Notes: generated by a model from the sequence alone, not told the origin. Positions 17,572 through 26,489 are shown, numbered from the stretch's first letter. The stretch is 64,000 bases of DNA from Chondrinema litorale (GCF_026250525.1 NZ_CP111044.1:577077-641076); one strand, 5' to 3'. A program made the numbers and translations.

Positions 17572-17680
17572 CAAAAATAGTGGAATTCTTGCTCGGTTAG
17601 TTAAGAAAATTCCGGCGATTTGTATGAAATTCCCGACGGAGGGAAGATCAAAAAACCGCCAAACTATAACAAATCCGACA
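17572..17680 (-). promoter_or_regulatory. Four-site CCG array plus -7 box (copy 2), candidate AraC-type activator promoter
   Basis: CCG cores begin at 17612, 17633, 17656 and 17675 (spacing 21, 23, 19). The 18-mer ACTATAACAAATCCGACA at 17663-17680 is identical to 15026-15043, and ATTCCCGAC lies 17 bp from CCGG in both copies. TATTTTTG on the minus strand (17572-17579) fits TAnnTTTG and is exactly as far from the first CCG core (33 bp) as in copy 1. The array starts 10 bp after the stop of the AraC-fusion regulator gene. It fills most of the 318-bp gap 17372-17689; I see no other gene there. Confidence 0.65.
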
Positions 17681-17689
17681 AGGTATGTA

Positions 17690-19357
17690 TCAGATTGCTT
17701 GCTGTAAAAGCGCTGATGGCGTTAAGCCAAACTCTTTTTTGAAACACTTAGAAAAATAAGATGGATTAGAAAAACCAGTCTTAAAAGCGATATCTGCAAT
17801 GTTTTCTTGTTGACCAATAATCAACTCTTTTGCTTTGTGTAAGCGAACAGAAGAAATTAGTTGATTCGGAGACTTATTAGTAATAGCTTTCAGCTTTCTT
17901 TGAAGTTGTCGCTCACTAATTGCTATTTCTTTGCAAAGCTTATCCACACCGAAAAACTCATTACTTATATTATCATTTATACAATGCAATACTTCTTCGA
18001 GAAACGAATCACTTTGAGGCAGATGATATTGATAACTTTCTAACTCTAGGTCAACTCTGGAATTATCTGAAACAGTAAACAACAAAAGCGAATCACCAGA
18101 AACTGTTTCGTAAACAGATTTATATTGAGTAAAACTTAAACCTGCACCAGAAAGCAAATGCCTAACAGATTGTGTAATTAATATTTGATTCGGTTTAGCT
18201 TGTTGTAAGATAGACTCTACAAAATCTTCTGTTTCGTCACTTATAAAATGAGCTTCATCTACTGCTCCTTCTTTTATATGAATACCTATAGCCAGTTGAG
18301 CTTGCATACTTTTGATCATATCAATCAAATCTATACTGCAATGAACAGCTTTACTTGGGCCTTCAAACGTGGCAATAAAAGTATCTTTTCTAAACTGAAT
18401 AATTTTGCCTCGGTATTGCCTTACAAATTGGCTAATTAATTCCTTGGTTTTATTTTCTGCATTTTCTGAAGTAACTAACCTGGCTGCAACAATGGTAAAA
18501 AGTTGCTCTTGGTAATTTTTAGCAGGTTTTACATCTAATATAAAAGATTTCATTTGGTCCAATACTTCTTTCGTATTGCCAGCCCAAAATAAATGATCGT
18601 CGCCTTCGAACTCCACAAACTTAGCTCCTTTAATACGATCTGCTATAAATCTACCTTCTTCAATTTTTACATCAATGTCATTAGTGCGCTGCATTATTAA
18701 AGTGGGCACTTTAATAGAACCCAAAATACCTATTATATCGACCTGTGTATTCATTTTGGTGAGTACCAACGCTGCACTTGGACTAGCACCAGAACGGAAA
18801 TAATTTGCGAGCCAGTCCATAAATGTTTTATCATGAGCTTTGGAAGGTGCCAAAGTTTCGAGATTCATTTCTCCACTACCCCAACTATTTTCGATCATGT
18901 CGTAAACTACTTGGCGTTCTTCGTCTGTTGGAGCCCAAGGATATTCAGGAGAGTATCTTCTTTTAGCAAATATGCCGAAGGTAATCATAGATATTACTCG
19001 GTTCGGATAGGTTGCTGCAAACAATGCAGATACACAACCTCCTTCAGAGTGACCAAATAAAATGGCTTTCTCAGAACCTACAGCATCCATCACAGCACGT
19101 ATGTCGTCCATTCGCTCTTCTAAAGTAGATAGCTCCACCACTCGGTCTGATAGACCTGTTCCCCTCTTATCAAAAAGAATTACTCTAGAAATTTTTCCTA
19201 ACTCTTGTAGAAAATTAACTAGTTCAGGACATGACCACATCCAATCGATATTAGAAATCCATCCCGGAATGTAAACCAAATCTACTGATCCTGACCCGAA
19301 AACCTGATATGCGATATTGATGCTACCACTTTTTGTATATTGAGTAGCTGGTTTCAT
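17690..19357 (-). CDS. AraC-family regulator fused to alpha/beta hydrolase and cyclase-like domains
   Basis: The 555 residues fall into three parts. Residues 1-275 are an alpha/beta hydrolase with oxyanion region VYIPGWISNIDWMW, the nucleophile elbow FGHSEGG (Ser104), and the late Asp/His region (TNDIDVKIEEG, then EGDDHLFW). Residues about 285-430 resemble a nucleotide-cyclase domain (FTIVAARLV, then TFEGPSKAVHCSIDLIDMI) but lack the metal-binding and substrate residues, so this part is probably a sensor. Residues about 455-555 are an AraC helix-turn-helix pair (ISERQLQRKLKAI, IADIAFKTGFSNPSYFSKCF). Hydrolase-cyclase-HTH fusions are known in actinobacteria with LuxR outputs; here the output is AraC. 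It may sense an acyl or ester ligand and control the flanking acyl-CoA synthetases. Confidence 0.85.
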   Translation of the reverse strand: MKPATQYTKSGSINIAYQVFGSGSVDLVYIPGWISNIDWMWSCPELVNFLQELGKISRVILFDKRGTGLSDRVVELSTLEERMDDIRAVMDAVGSEKAILFGHSEGGCVSALFAATYPNRVISMITFGIFAKRRYSPEYPWAPTDEERQVVYDMIENSWGSGEMNLETLAPSKAHDKTFMDWLANYFRSGASPSAALVLTKMNTQVDIIGILGSIKVPTLIMQRTNDIDVKIEEGRFIADRIKGAKFVEFEGDDHLFWAGNTKEVLDQMKSFILDVKPAKNYQEQLFTIVAARLVTSENAENKTKELISQFVRQYRGKIIQFRKDTFIATFEGPSKAVHCSIDLIDMIKSMQAQLAIGIHIKEGAVDEAHFISDETEDFVESILQQAKPNQILITQSVRHLLSGAGLSFTQYKSVYETVSGDSLLLFTVSDNSRVDLELESYQYHLPQSDSFLEEVLHCINDNISNEFFGVDKLCKEIAISERQLQRKLKAITNKSPNQLISSVRLHKAKELIIGQQENIADIAFKTGFSNPSYFSKCFKKEFGLTPSALLQQAI

Positions 19358-19735
19358 ATAATTAATTAGCTTAATGTAACATAAACATACTTTGCATAAT
19401 AACTCTATGTCTATACATATATGCTGATAGTTACTTTGTGTTGCACATCCAAATCTAAGGTATTTTTTATGCTTTTGAAACTATTATAACTGATCTGAAT
19501 GGTCTATTTTATTCCAAATAAAGAATGAAACGGAAAAGAAATTCTAAGGTTTTTATATCGGTAAATTTTTTATCCTAAAAATTAAATCTAAGAGAAGTAT
19601 TCACTAGAAAATTGGTATCTGAAACTTATATCTGTAAATTTAGAATAAGCACTTTTACTATAAATAATTCTTATAGAAGGATTAATATTATAAATAAAAG
19701 TTATTGTAGTTTTATTTTTTTTAGAACTTAAACAG
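19358..19735. other. Intergenic region between divergent regulator and katG genes
   Basis: This 378-bp AT-rich gap holds the promoters of two divergent genes. CAAATCTA (19450-19457) reads TAGATTTG on the minus strand and fits the TAnnTTTG -7 element, about 93 bp before the regulator ATG. I see no CCG array, no clear operator and no convincing small gene. Confidence 0.4.
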
Positions 19736-21970
19736 ATGAAGATGGAAAAACAAAATGGTTCAAATGGTGAACGAGGAACTAGTTTTGAAGTAAACGATTC
19801 AAGCAGGTGTCCATTTTTAAGTGGTATCCAAAACTTTAGTGCTGGTGGTGGTACTAGAAATACAGATTGGTGGCCAAACCAATTAAACATTAACATCCTA
19901 CGACAACACTCATCATTATCTGACCCAATGGGTGAAGATTTTGACTATGCAAAAGAATTTCAATCTCTCGACCTTAAAACTGTAAAACAAGATCTTTACG
20001 ACTTAATGACAGACTCGCAAGATTGGTGGCCTGCCGATTTTGGTCATTATGGTCCATTATTTATAAGAATGGCTTGGCACAGTGCCGGTACCTATAGAAT
20101 TGGAGATGGTCGTGGAGGTGGAGGAGCTGGTTCTCAGCGTTTTGCTCCATTAAATAGCTGGCCAGACAATGCCAACCTAGACAAAGCAAGAAGATTGCTT
20201 TGGCCAATTAAACAAAAGTATGGTAAGAAAATTTCTTGGGCAGATTTAATGATTCTAGCAGGTAACTGCGCATTAGAATCTATGGATTTCAAAACTTTTG
20301 GTTTTGGTGGTGGTCGCGAAGACATTTGGGAGCCAGAAGAAGATATTTACTGGGGTTCTGAGGGTGAATGGTTAACTGACAAAAGATACTCTGGAGACAG
20401 AGATTTGGATGACCCACTTGCTGCTGTTGTAATGGGTTTGATCTATGTTGATCCTGAAGGTCCAAACGGAAATGGTGATCCTGTTTCTGCGGCTCAAGAC
20501 ATTCGCGAAACATTCGGGAGAATGGCCATGAACGATGAAGAAACTGTAGCCTTAATTGCAGGTGGACATAGTTTTGGTAAAACACATGGTGCAGGCGATG
20601 TAAAACATGTTGGTCCAGAACCAGAAGCAGCCGGTATTGAAGAGCAAGGCTTAGGCTGGACGAGTAGCTATGGTTCAGGTAAAGGCGGCGATACCATTAC
20701 TGGTGGTCCAGAAGTAACTTGGACAAAAACTCCTACCAAGTGGAGCAATAATTTCTTCGAAAACCTTTTTGAATTTGACTGGGAATTAACAAAAAGCCCT
20801 GCCGGTGCAAAACAATGGGTGGCTAAAGGTGCTGGAAATATTATTCCTGATGCACATGACTCTTCAAAAAGTCATGCACCGACTATGCTAACCACTGACC
20901 TTTCGTTAAAATTCGATCCTGAGTACGAAAAAATCTCAAGAAGATTCTACGAAAATCCAGATGAGTTTGCTGATGCTTTTGCCAGAGCATGGTACAAACT
21001 TACTCACAGAGATATGGGACCAAAAAGCAGGTATCTTGGTCCAGAAGTTCCAGAAGAAGATTTAATCTGGCAAGATCCTTTACCATCAGTATCACATGAG
21101 CTAATTAGCGATGCAGATGCCGAAACATTGAAAGCAAAAATACTAAGCTCAGGTCTTTCTGTATCAGAATTAGTTTCAACTGCTTGGGCTTCTGCTTCTA
21201 CTTACCGTGGTTCAGATAAAAGAGGTGGTGCCAATGGTGCTAGAGTTAGATTAGCTCCTCAAAAAGACTGGGAGGTAAACAATCCAGCTCAGTTAGACAA
21301 AGTATTGAAAAAACTAGAAGCAATCAAAACTGAGTTTAATGGCTCTGGCAAACAAGTTTCTATTGCCGATCTAATAGTTTTAGCAGGTTGTGCTGGTGTT
21401 GAAAAAGCAGCTAAAGATGCAGGTTTTGATGTAAAAGTACCTTTTACTCCTGGTAGAGTTGATGCCACACAAGAACAAACAGATGCTGAACAATTCGGTT
21501 ATTTAGAGCCTGCAGCAGATGGATTCCGTAACTACAGAAAAACCAAATATTCAGTTTCAACTGAAGAATTATTGGTAGACCGCGCTCAACTGCTTACACT
21601 AACTCCTCCTGAGCTAACAGTACTTGTTGGTGGTTTACGTGTTTTAGATACTAATTTTGATAAGTCTAAGCATGGTGTATTTACAGACAAGCCAGAAACT
21701 TTAACCAACGATTTCTTCTTACACTTACTAGACATGAACACTGTTTGGAAAGCAACTTCAGAAGGGCAAGAAGTGTTTGAAGGTAAAGATCGTAAAACAG
21801 GTGAAGTAAAATGGACTGCAACTCGTGCCGATCTTATATTTGGTTCAAATTCAGAGCTACGTGCACTATCTGAAGTTTATGGATGCAGTGATTCTCAAGC
21901 GAAGTTTGTGAAAGATTTCGTAGCAGCATGGTCTAAAGTGATGGATCTTGATAGATTTGACATTGCATAA
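19736..21970 (+). CDS. katG: Catalase-peroxidase KatG
   Basis: This 744-residue bifunctional haem enzyme removes hydrogen peroxide. The N-terminal half carries the distal site RMAWHSAGTYR (Trp near 113, His near 114), the Tyr of the Met-Tyr-Trp adduct in MGLIYVDPEGPNG, the Met in FGRMAMNDEET, and the proximal haem ligand in AGGHSFGKTHGA (His near 277). The degenerate second domain follows, as in all KatG. Length is normal. Translation may start at 19736 or at the next ATG, 19742 (MEKQNGSNGE). It is monocistronic, and a bidirectional terminator separates it from exbD. Confidence 0.97.
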   Translation: MKMEKQNGSNGERGTSFEVNDSSRCPFLSGIQNFSAGGGTRNTDWWPNQLNINILRQHSSLSDPMGEDFDYAKEFQSLDLKTVKQDLYDLMTDSQDWWPADFGHYGPLFIRMAWHSAGTYRIGDGRGGGGAGSQRFAPLNSWPDNANLDKARRLLWPIKQKYGKKISWADLMILAGNCALESMDFKTFGFGGGREDIWEPEEDIYWGSEGEWLTDKRYSGDRDLDDPLAAVVMGLIYVDPEGPNGNGDPVSAAQDIRETFGRMAMNDEETVALIAGGHSFGKTHGAGDVKHVGPEPEAAGIEEQGLGWTSSYGSGKGGDTITGGPEVTWTKTPTKWSNNFFENLFEFDWELTKSPAGAKQWVAKGAGNIIPDAHDSSKSHAPTMLTTDLSLKFDPEYEKISRRFYENPDEFADAFARAWYKLTHRDMGPKSRYLGPEVPEEDLIWQDPLPSVSHELISDADAETLKAKILSSGLSVSELVSTAWASASTYRGSDKRGGANGARVRLAPQKDWEVNNPAQLDKVLKKLEAIKTEFNGSGKQVSIADLIVLAGCAGVEKAAKDAGFDVKVPFTPGRVDATQEQTDAEQFGYLEPAADGFRNYRKTKYSVSTEELLVDRAQLLTLTPPELTVLVGGLRVLDTNFDKSKHGVFTDKPETLTNDFFLHLLDMNTVWKATSEGQEVFEGKDRKTGEVKWTATRADLIFGSNSELRALSEVYGCSDSQAKFVKDFVAAWSKVMDLDRFDIA

Positions 21971-22042
21971 TTAATAAATACAATATGGTAGATTCTTCAA
22001 TTGAGAAGAATCTCCATACATTACATACCATACTTTACAAAA

Positions 22043-22090
22043 AAGCAAAGGTTTAGACATAGCTCTGGCCTTTGCTTAATTTTTTTTAAG
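22043..22090 (+). terminator. Bidirectional terminator between katG and exbD-like gene
   Basis: AAGCAAAGG (22043-22051) pairs with CCTTTGCTT (22069-22077). A T-run follows on the plus strand and a T-run also follows on the minus strand, so it can serve both convergent genes. A further 9-bp hairpin, AGATTCTTC/GAAGAATCT (21990-22013), lies just upstream without a T-run. Confidence 0.8.
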
Positions 22091-22164
22091 CATAAATTTC
22101 ACACAATTAATAATAAAAATCGACTATATAATCAAGTGTGAGCTTTGTTATTAAGTACAGCAAA

Positions 22165-22707
22165 TCACTTAGACTCTAGTGGCTCAGCATCTGAGATTTG
22201 CATTGGATATAATTCACGAGCCTGATCTAACAGTTCTTTTTCTTCAGGATTTTTAATGTCCAAATTCTCATATTCTGCTAAACGTAAACCTAGAGAAGCC
22301 GCTCTCAATTCATTATAACTCAACTTTAACTCATCCAAAACTTTTAAATAAGTATCGTAAGTTGTTCCCCTATCTGTTCTTATAGAAACCACCGCTTTTA
22401 AAGGAGAATCTGATAAATGGGCATTTGCTCCATTATTATCGATAAACTTTTTAGTTCTATCTTTTAATTGATCAAACTTTATCAACTCATTTTTTGCCAG
22501 AATTTCATCTTTAGAATTAACCAGAATGGCAAATACATTTCTCTGGTTCAATTCTACTGACTCATTATTCTTAATCGGAAGCTTCATTAAGATACCCTTA
22601 TCATTAACAATTGTGGTTGTTACCAGAAAAAATATTAGTAACAAAAAGGCAATATCTGCCATAGAGCCTGCATTTACTGCAACCTGGTCTTTTTGCAAGT
22701 AACCCAT
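22165..22707 (-). CDS. exbD: ExbD/TolR-family biopolymer transport protein
   Basis: The protein has 180 residues from the ATG at 22707. A longer open frame reaches 22830, but its extra 41 residues are unlike the family, and MGYLQKDQVAVNAGSMADIA is the expected N-terminus. One transmembrane helix (AFLLLIFFLVTTTIV, about 19-33) carries the proton-channel Asp in SMADIAFLL. The periplasmic domain follows, with KAVVSIRTDRGTTYDTYLKV. ExbD works with ExbB and TonB to power outer-membrane uptake. No exbB or tonB is adjacent, so it must use partners encoded elsewhere. Confidence 0.88.
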   Translation of the reverse strand: MGYLQKDQVAVNAGSMADIAFLLLIFFLVTTTIVNDKGILMKLPIKNNESVELNQRNVFAILVNSKDEILAKNELIKFDQLKDRTKKFIDNNGANAHLSDSPLKAVVSIRTDRGTTYDTYLKVLDELKLSYNELRAASLGLRLAEYENLDIKNPEEKELLDQARELYPMQISDAEPLESK

Positions 22708-22900
22708 AGTAAAAAATTTTAGCTTGATTTTACCTATATAATCAAGAAGTGAAAAAAGGATACATATTTCTACCAAAAAAATAGTGCTTGAATTTAAAAA
22801 TATGTAGCACTTTAAGCTAATAGATCTCAATGCTAAAATATGTTTAATTGTAGCAATTAATCTAAGTACCTCTGAACCATTACTTATCCATATTGTTAGG

Positions 22901-22916
22901 TAAACTAATTAGTTTA
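22901..22916 (+). promoter_or_regulatory. Perfect palindromic operator before marR-like gene
   Basis: TAAACTAATTAGTTTA is a perfect 16-bp palindrome ending 15 bp before the ATG at 22932. Its size, AT-rich composition and position match MarR-type operators used for autorepression. Binding is inferred. Confidence 0.6.
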
Positions 22917-22931
22917 GTTAATTAATTGAAA

Positions 22932-23351
22932 ATGGATTATTTATTAATTGAATCTTTGAGAAGTAGTATTTCAGGACTTCATAAAACATTAAGAAAGAGC
23001 TTTACAGATGGTAACTCTTTCTCTTTAACAGAACTAGAAACAATTGGGCTTATCTATCGGAATGAGCAAATTCTTCCATCTGAACTAGCTGCTAAAACTA
23101 AAATTACTACACCGAGTATGTCTCAAATACTCAAGAAAATGGAAAAAATGGGGATTATCATTCGCACTCCATCAAAAGAAGATGGACGCAAGGTTTATAT
23201 ATCTCTGAGTGAAGAAGGACAGCAAATAGTAGACAAAGCAAAATACCGCAAAGACGAAATGCTGAAACATTTACTAGAAAGTAAATTATCTGCGGAAGAA
23301 ATAAATCTTTTAGCACAAGCAATACCGATTTTAAAAAAACTAAATACCTAA
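22932..23351 (+). CDS. MarR-family transcriptional regulator
   Basis: The regulator has 139 residues from ATG 22932 (a TTG six bases earlier is possible but less likely). It shows the MarR winged helix: LPSELAAKTKITTPSMSQIL as the DNA-reading part, KMEKMGIIIRTPSKEDGRKV as helix plus wing, and a C-terminal dimerisation helix. The two following genes, an isochorismatase-like hydrolase (15-bp gap) and an MFS exporter (3-bp gap), form an operon with it. This is the usual arrangement for a drug- or phenolic-responsive efflux operon. The palindrome just upstream is the likely operator. Confidence 0.92.
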   Translation: MDYLLIESLRSSISGLHKTLRKSFTDGNSFSLTELETIGLIYRNEQILPSELAAKTKITTPSMSQILKKMEKMGIIIRTPSKEDGRKVYISLSEEGQQIVDKAKYRKDEMLKHLLESKLSAEEINLLAQAIPILKKLNT

Positions 23352-23366
23352 AGAAATAACACAGCT

Positions 23367-23933
23367 ATGAATAAGCTTAATGCTTCAACTGCAATTTTAG
23401 TGATGGATATGCAAAACACAATATTGGGTAACTATACTAAACTCGATTTGGAAACAATAATCCAAAATGTAAAACAATGCATAAACAAAGCTAAAGAAGA
23501 ACTAATTACCATTATTTATGTGGTACTTGGTTTTAGGAAGGGCTTTCCCGAAGTCAATAAAGATAATAAGATGTTTTCTGCTTTTAAAGAAAATTTCAAG
23601 CATTTAGAAACTTCAGAAATATCGAAAATCCATCCTGAAATTGCCCCAAATCCAGAAGATATTATTGTGAAAAAACACAGAGTTAGCGCTTTTTCAGGAA
23701 GTGATTTAGAGATGATTTTAAGAGCAGCAAATATTAATCACCTCGTATTAACAGGAGTTGCAACTAGCGGAGTTGTATTATCAACCTTTGCAGAAGCATT
23801 TGACAAAGACTACAGTTTAACAGTAATTTCTGATGCTTGTACAGATCGAGATGATGACGTGCATAAAATATTAACTGAAAAAGTTTTTCCAAGAAGAGCC
23901 GAAGTTGTGACCACAGAAGAATGGATAAAATAA
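23367..23933 (+). CDS. Isochorismatase-family hydrolase lacking the catalytic cysteine
   Basis: The protein has 188 residues with the isochorismatase-like fold. The catalytic Asp is in ILVMDMQNT (Asp14) and Lys in KKHRVSAFSGSDLE near 107. At the usual nucleophile position the sequence reads LTGVATSGVVLST near 132, so Cys is replaced by Gly. Cys-dependent amidases of this family have a Cys here, while true isochorismatases do not need it. A distinct non-cysteine subgroup with the ATSGVV motif is common, so this is probably a functional variant rather than a decayed one. The substrate is unknown. It sits between a MarR regulator and an exporter. Confidence 0.85.
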   Translation: MNKLNASTAILVMDMQNTILGNYTKLDLETIIQNVKQCINKAKEELITIIYVVLGFRKGFPEVNKDNKMFSAFKENFKHLETSEISKIHPEIAPNPEDIIVKKHRVSAFSGSDLEMILRAANINHLVLTGVATSGVVLSTFAEAFDKDYSLTVISDACTDRDDDVHKILTEKVFPRRAEVVTTEEWIK

Positions 23934-23936
23934 TTT

Positions 23937-25202
23937 ATGAACACAAGAGCACAAAATATATTTAAAGCACTCAAATCTCCCAATTATAGAATATTTATTA
24001 CAGGTCAGGCTATTTCGAGAATAGGCACTTGGATGGAGCGTACCGGGGTTAGCTGGGTGGTGTATGAAATGACGCATTCCACTTTCATACTTGGCCTTAC
24101 TGTATTTGCTTCGCAGTTTCCATCATTTATGTTTTCTTTATATGGTGGAATCATATCAGACAGATACAACAGACACAAAGTGGTATTATATACACAAATA
24201 GCGTCCATGGTGCAGGCGACTATTTTAGCGGTGTTAGTTTTAATGGGAGATACAGAAATATGGCATATACTGGTGCTGATTACCATACTTGGGGTTATCA
24301 ACGCTTTTGATATTCCCGCTAGACAATCACTGGTGCATCAGCTAATTGAAGACCCAGATGATTTACCAAATGCAGTTGCTCTCAACTCTTCGGTTGTAAA
24401 TATAGCCAGATTAGTTGGCCCTGCCCTATCTGGTGTAATACTGAGCACGCTCGGAGCAGGTATCTGTTTCTCCATAAATGCATTAAGTTATTTAGCCGTA
24501 ATTGTTTCTTTGCTATTTTTAAAACTTAAACCTCAAATTATTAAGCCGAAAAAGCAAAGCAATCTAGTTGAAATAAAAGAAGGATTTAATTATCTCAAAT
24601 CTAATCAAATACTTGCTCCAATCACGCTTTACATTGCTGTAGTAAGTTTCTTGATTTTGCCATATAATACCTTGCTACCAGAATTTGCCAAAGAGATTTT
24701 TCATGGAGATGCACAAACATACGGATACATTAATAGTAGCATTGGTTTCGGAGCATTGTTAGGCACCTTTTTTCTTGCAAGTATAAAAAGTGAATCTAAA
24801 CAGCGAATGGTTTTACTCTTAAATTCATTTTTATTAGGATTGAGTTTAATTGCTTTTTCATTTATCAATTATTTACCAGTAGCACTGCTAATATCAGTAA
24901 TTGCCGGATTTAGCGGATTAACACAATCTACCATTTGCTTAACCATAATTCAGACTCGCTCAGACCCAGATATGCGAGGTAGAATGATTAGCTTGTTTGC
25001 TATGGCGATGTTTGGAATGCTTCCACTTGGTAGTTTACTAGTTGGAACAATCTCACATAATTTAGGAAGTTCGCATACTATTTTATTTGAAGGAATATTG
25101 GCCATCGTAGTTTCAATTGTATTTGCTAAATACTTGATTACGAAAAACATCAACCGAGAAACTATAGTCAACAAGATGAAGGAAAAGGTGAATAGCTTCT
25201 GA
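23937..25202 (+). CDS. MFS transporter, EntS/MFS_3-like exporter
   Basis: This 421-residue major facilitator has 12 predicted spans. Typical features are RIFITGQAISRIGTWMERTG at the first helix, the loop motif GGIISDRYNRHKV, the segment NAFDIPARQSLVHQLI, and LNSSVVNIARLVGPALSGVI at the helix 5 region. These are the marks of the EntS-like group, which exports siderophores or drugs. It starts three bases after the hydrolase stop and is followed by a terminator. The operon context suggests export of a small molecule that inactivates the MarR repressor. Confidence 0.9.
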   Translation: MNTRAQNIFKALKSPNYRIFITGQAISRIGTWMERTGVSWVVYEMTHSTFILGLTVFASQFPSFMFSLYGGIISDRYNRHKVVLYTQIASMVQATILAVLVLMGDTEIWHILVLITILGVINAFDIPARQSLVHQLIEDPDDLPNAVALNSSVVNIARLVGPALSGVILSTLGAGICFSINALSYLAVIVSLLFLKLKPQIIKPKKQSNLVEIKEGFNYLKSNQILAPITLYIAVVSFLILPYNTLLPEFAKEIFHGDAQTYGYINSSIGFGALLGTFFLASIKSESKQRMVLLLNSFLLGLSLIAFSFINYLPVALLISVIAGFSGLTQSTICLTIIQTRSDPDMRGRMISLFAMAMFGMLPLGSLLVGTISHNLGSSHTILFEGILAIVVSIVFAKYLITKNINRETIVNKMKEKVNSF

Positions 25203-25243
25203 TGATAGCTAGCTAATTTTCAGAACCTTAAATTCATATACAT

Positions 25244-25276
25244 AAAAAGACAGTGAGCGAATTCACTGCCTTTTTT
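25244..25276 (+). terminator. Rho-independent terminator after the MarR-MFS operon
   Basis: AAAAG...CAGTGA (from 25244) pairs with TCACTG...CTTTT around a short loop with one mismatch, followed by six T. It lies about 40 bp after the MFS stop. Confidence 0.8.
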
Positions 25277-25365
25277 ATTTATCAATTTTTTTAAATGATA
25301 CAAAGCAACCATTATTAAAAACTAATCATCTAGCTGATAAAAAATAGCTCTAACCTTGATATAAT

Positions 25366-26478
25366 ATGAAATTCGTAATCACCATTTTAATTTTTAGCTT
25401 AACAATCCACTTTTTATCTGCACAAAATGAAGAACAGTTAATTCAAAAAGCGATTGAAAAGCATGGTGAAAAATTTATCAAGAACAAAAATATAAGCTCA
25501 GTATCTATAGGTGTATACAAGAATGACAAAACCTATACAACTCATTTCGGAGAACTAGAAAAAGGTGCTAGAAACTCTCCTAACAATAAAACAATCTACG
25601 AAATCGCTTCTGTCACAAAAACAATGACTGGTTATTTAGTTGCAAAAGCCATTTTGGAAGAAAAGCTAAAACTAGAAGATGATATTAGAGACTATTTGAA
25701 AGACGATTATCCCAATTTAGCTTTTGAGAACAATCCAATTACTATTCAACATTTACTGACACATACAGGTAGCCTTCCTCCATTTTTGCCTTTAGAAATG
25801 AATGGTGTATTTGATAAGTTTGATGAGATTGTTCCATTCAAAGTTGACAGCATTGAAAGTAAGTATAGCAAAGATCAATTTCTTGCAGATTTACATGAAG
25901 TTGTAATTGCTAATAAACCGGGCACTCAATATTCTTATTCCAATGTTGGTGCTGAAATCTTAGGTTATATTCTTGAAAATATCTATCAAAAAAGCATTGA
26001 TAAGCTGATGCAAGAAAGCTTTTTAGAAGCCTACAATATGACCAACACAGCAATTCATCTAAATAGTGAGCAAAAAGAAAGATTGACAAAAGGATATTGG
26101 ATGAGTAATGAAATTCCATCTCCTAATCAAAAAAATAAGCTTTGGGCTACTGGCAGTGGAGTAAAATCTACTTTACCAGACTTATTAGATTACATAAAAA
26201 TGCAATTAGACGAATCGGATGCTATTGCAAAGGAAAGCCATCGTATACTTTACGATAATGGAAACACATTAAAACTTGCCTACTTTTGGAGAGTATGGCA
26301 AGATAAATACGGCACTTCTTTTAATCATCATGGTGGAACAAGTGGCATGCAAAACTGGCTTTATATATTCCCTAAATACAATCTGGGAATTTCAATTATT
26401 ACCAACCAAAGCGGACCCAAAACTCCCAAATTGCTGAGTAAAACTGTAAAGAAAATATTGAAGGATGTTGTGGAGTGA
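25366..26478 (+). CDS. Serine hydrolase of the beta-lactamase/D-Ala-D-Ala carboxypeptidase (class C-like) family
   Basis: The 370-residue protein has a signal peptide (cleavage near residue 20, after FLSAQ). The penicillin-binding fold motifs are present: SxxK in IASVTKTMTG (Ser82, Lys85), YxN in YSYSNVG near 190, and HxG in NHHGGTSG near 320. Such proteins range from esterases to D-peptidases, and true AmpC activity cannot be claimed. It is a single gene with its own AT-rich upstream region, convergent with the subtilase gene 11 bp away. Confidence 0.9.
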   Translation: MKFVITILIFSLTIHFLSAQNEEQLIQKAIEKHGEKFIKNKNISSVSIGVYKNDKTYTTHFGELEKGARNSPNNKTIYEIASVTKTMTGYLVAKAILEEKLKLEDDIRDYLKDDYPNLAFENNPITIQHLLTHTGSLPPFLPLEMNGVFDKFDEIVPFKVDSIESKYSKDQFLADLHEVVIANKPGTQYSYSNVGAEILGYILENIYQKSIDKLMQESFLEAYNMTNTAIHLNSEQKERLTKGYWMSNEIPSPNQKNKLWATGSGVKSTLPDLLDYIKMQLDESDAIAKESHRILYDNGNTLKLAYFWRVWQDKYGTSFNHHGGTSGMQNWLYIFPKYNLGISIITNQSGPKTPKLLSKTVKKILKDVVE

Positions 26479-26489
26479 TTTGAGTAAAT

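Noticed and set aside
19736..21970. Shadow frames inside katG on the minus strand (for example 20289-20585)
   Set aside because: They lie wholly within katG and show no family motifs or start context.
22708..22830. Upstream extension of the exbD-like frame
   Set aside because: The 41 extra residues are unlike ExbD N-termini; MGYLQKDQVAV at 22707 is the expected start.
25366..26478. AmpC beta-lactamase resistance gene
   Set aside because: The SxxK, YxN and HxG motifs only show the general serine-hydrolase fold; many family members are esterases or peptidases.
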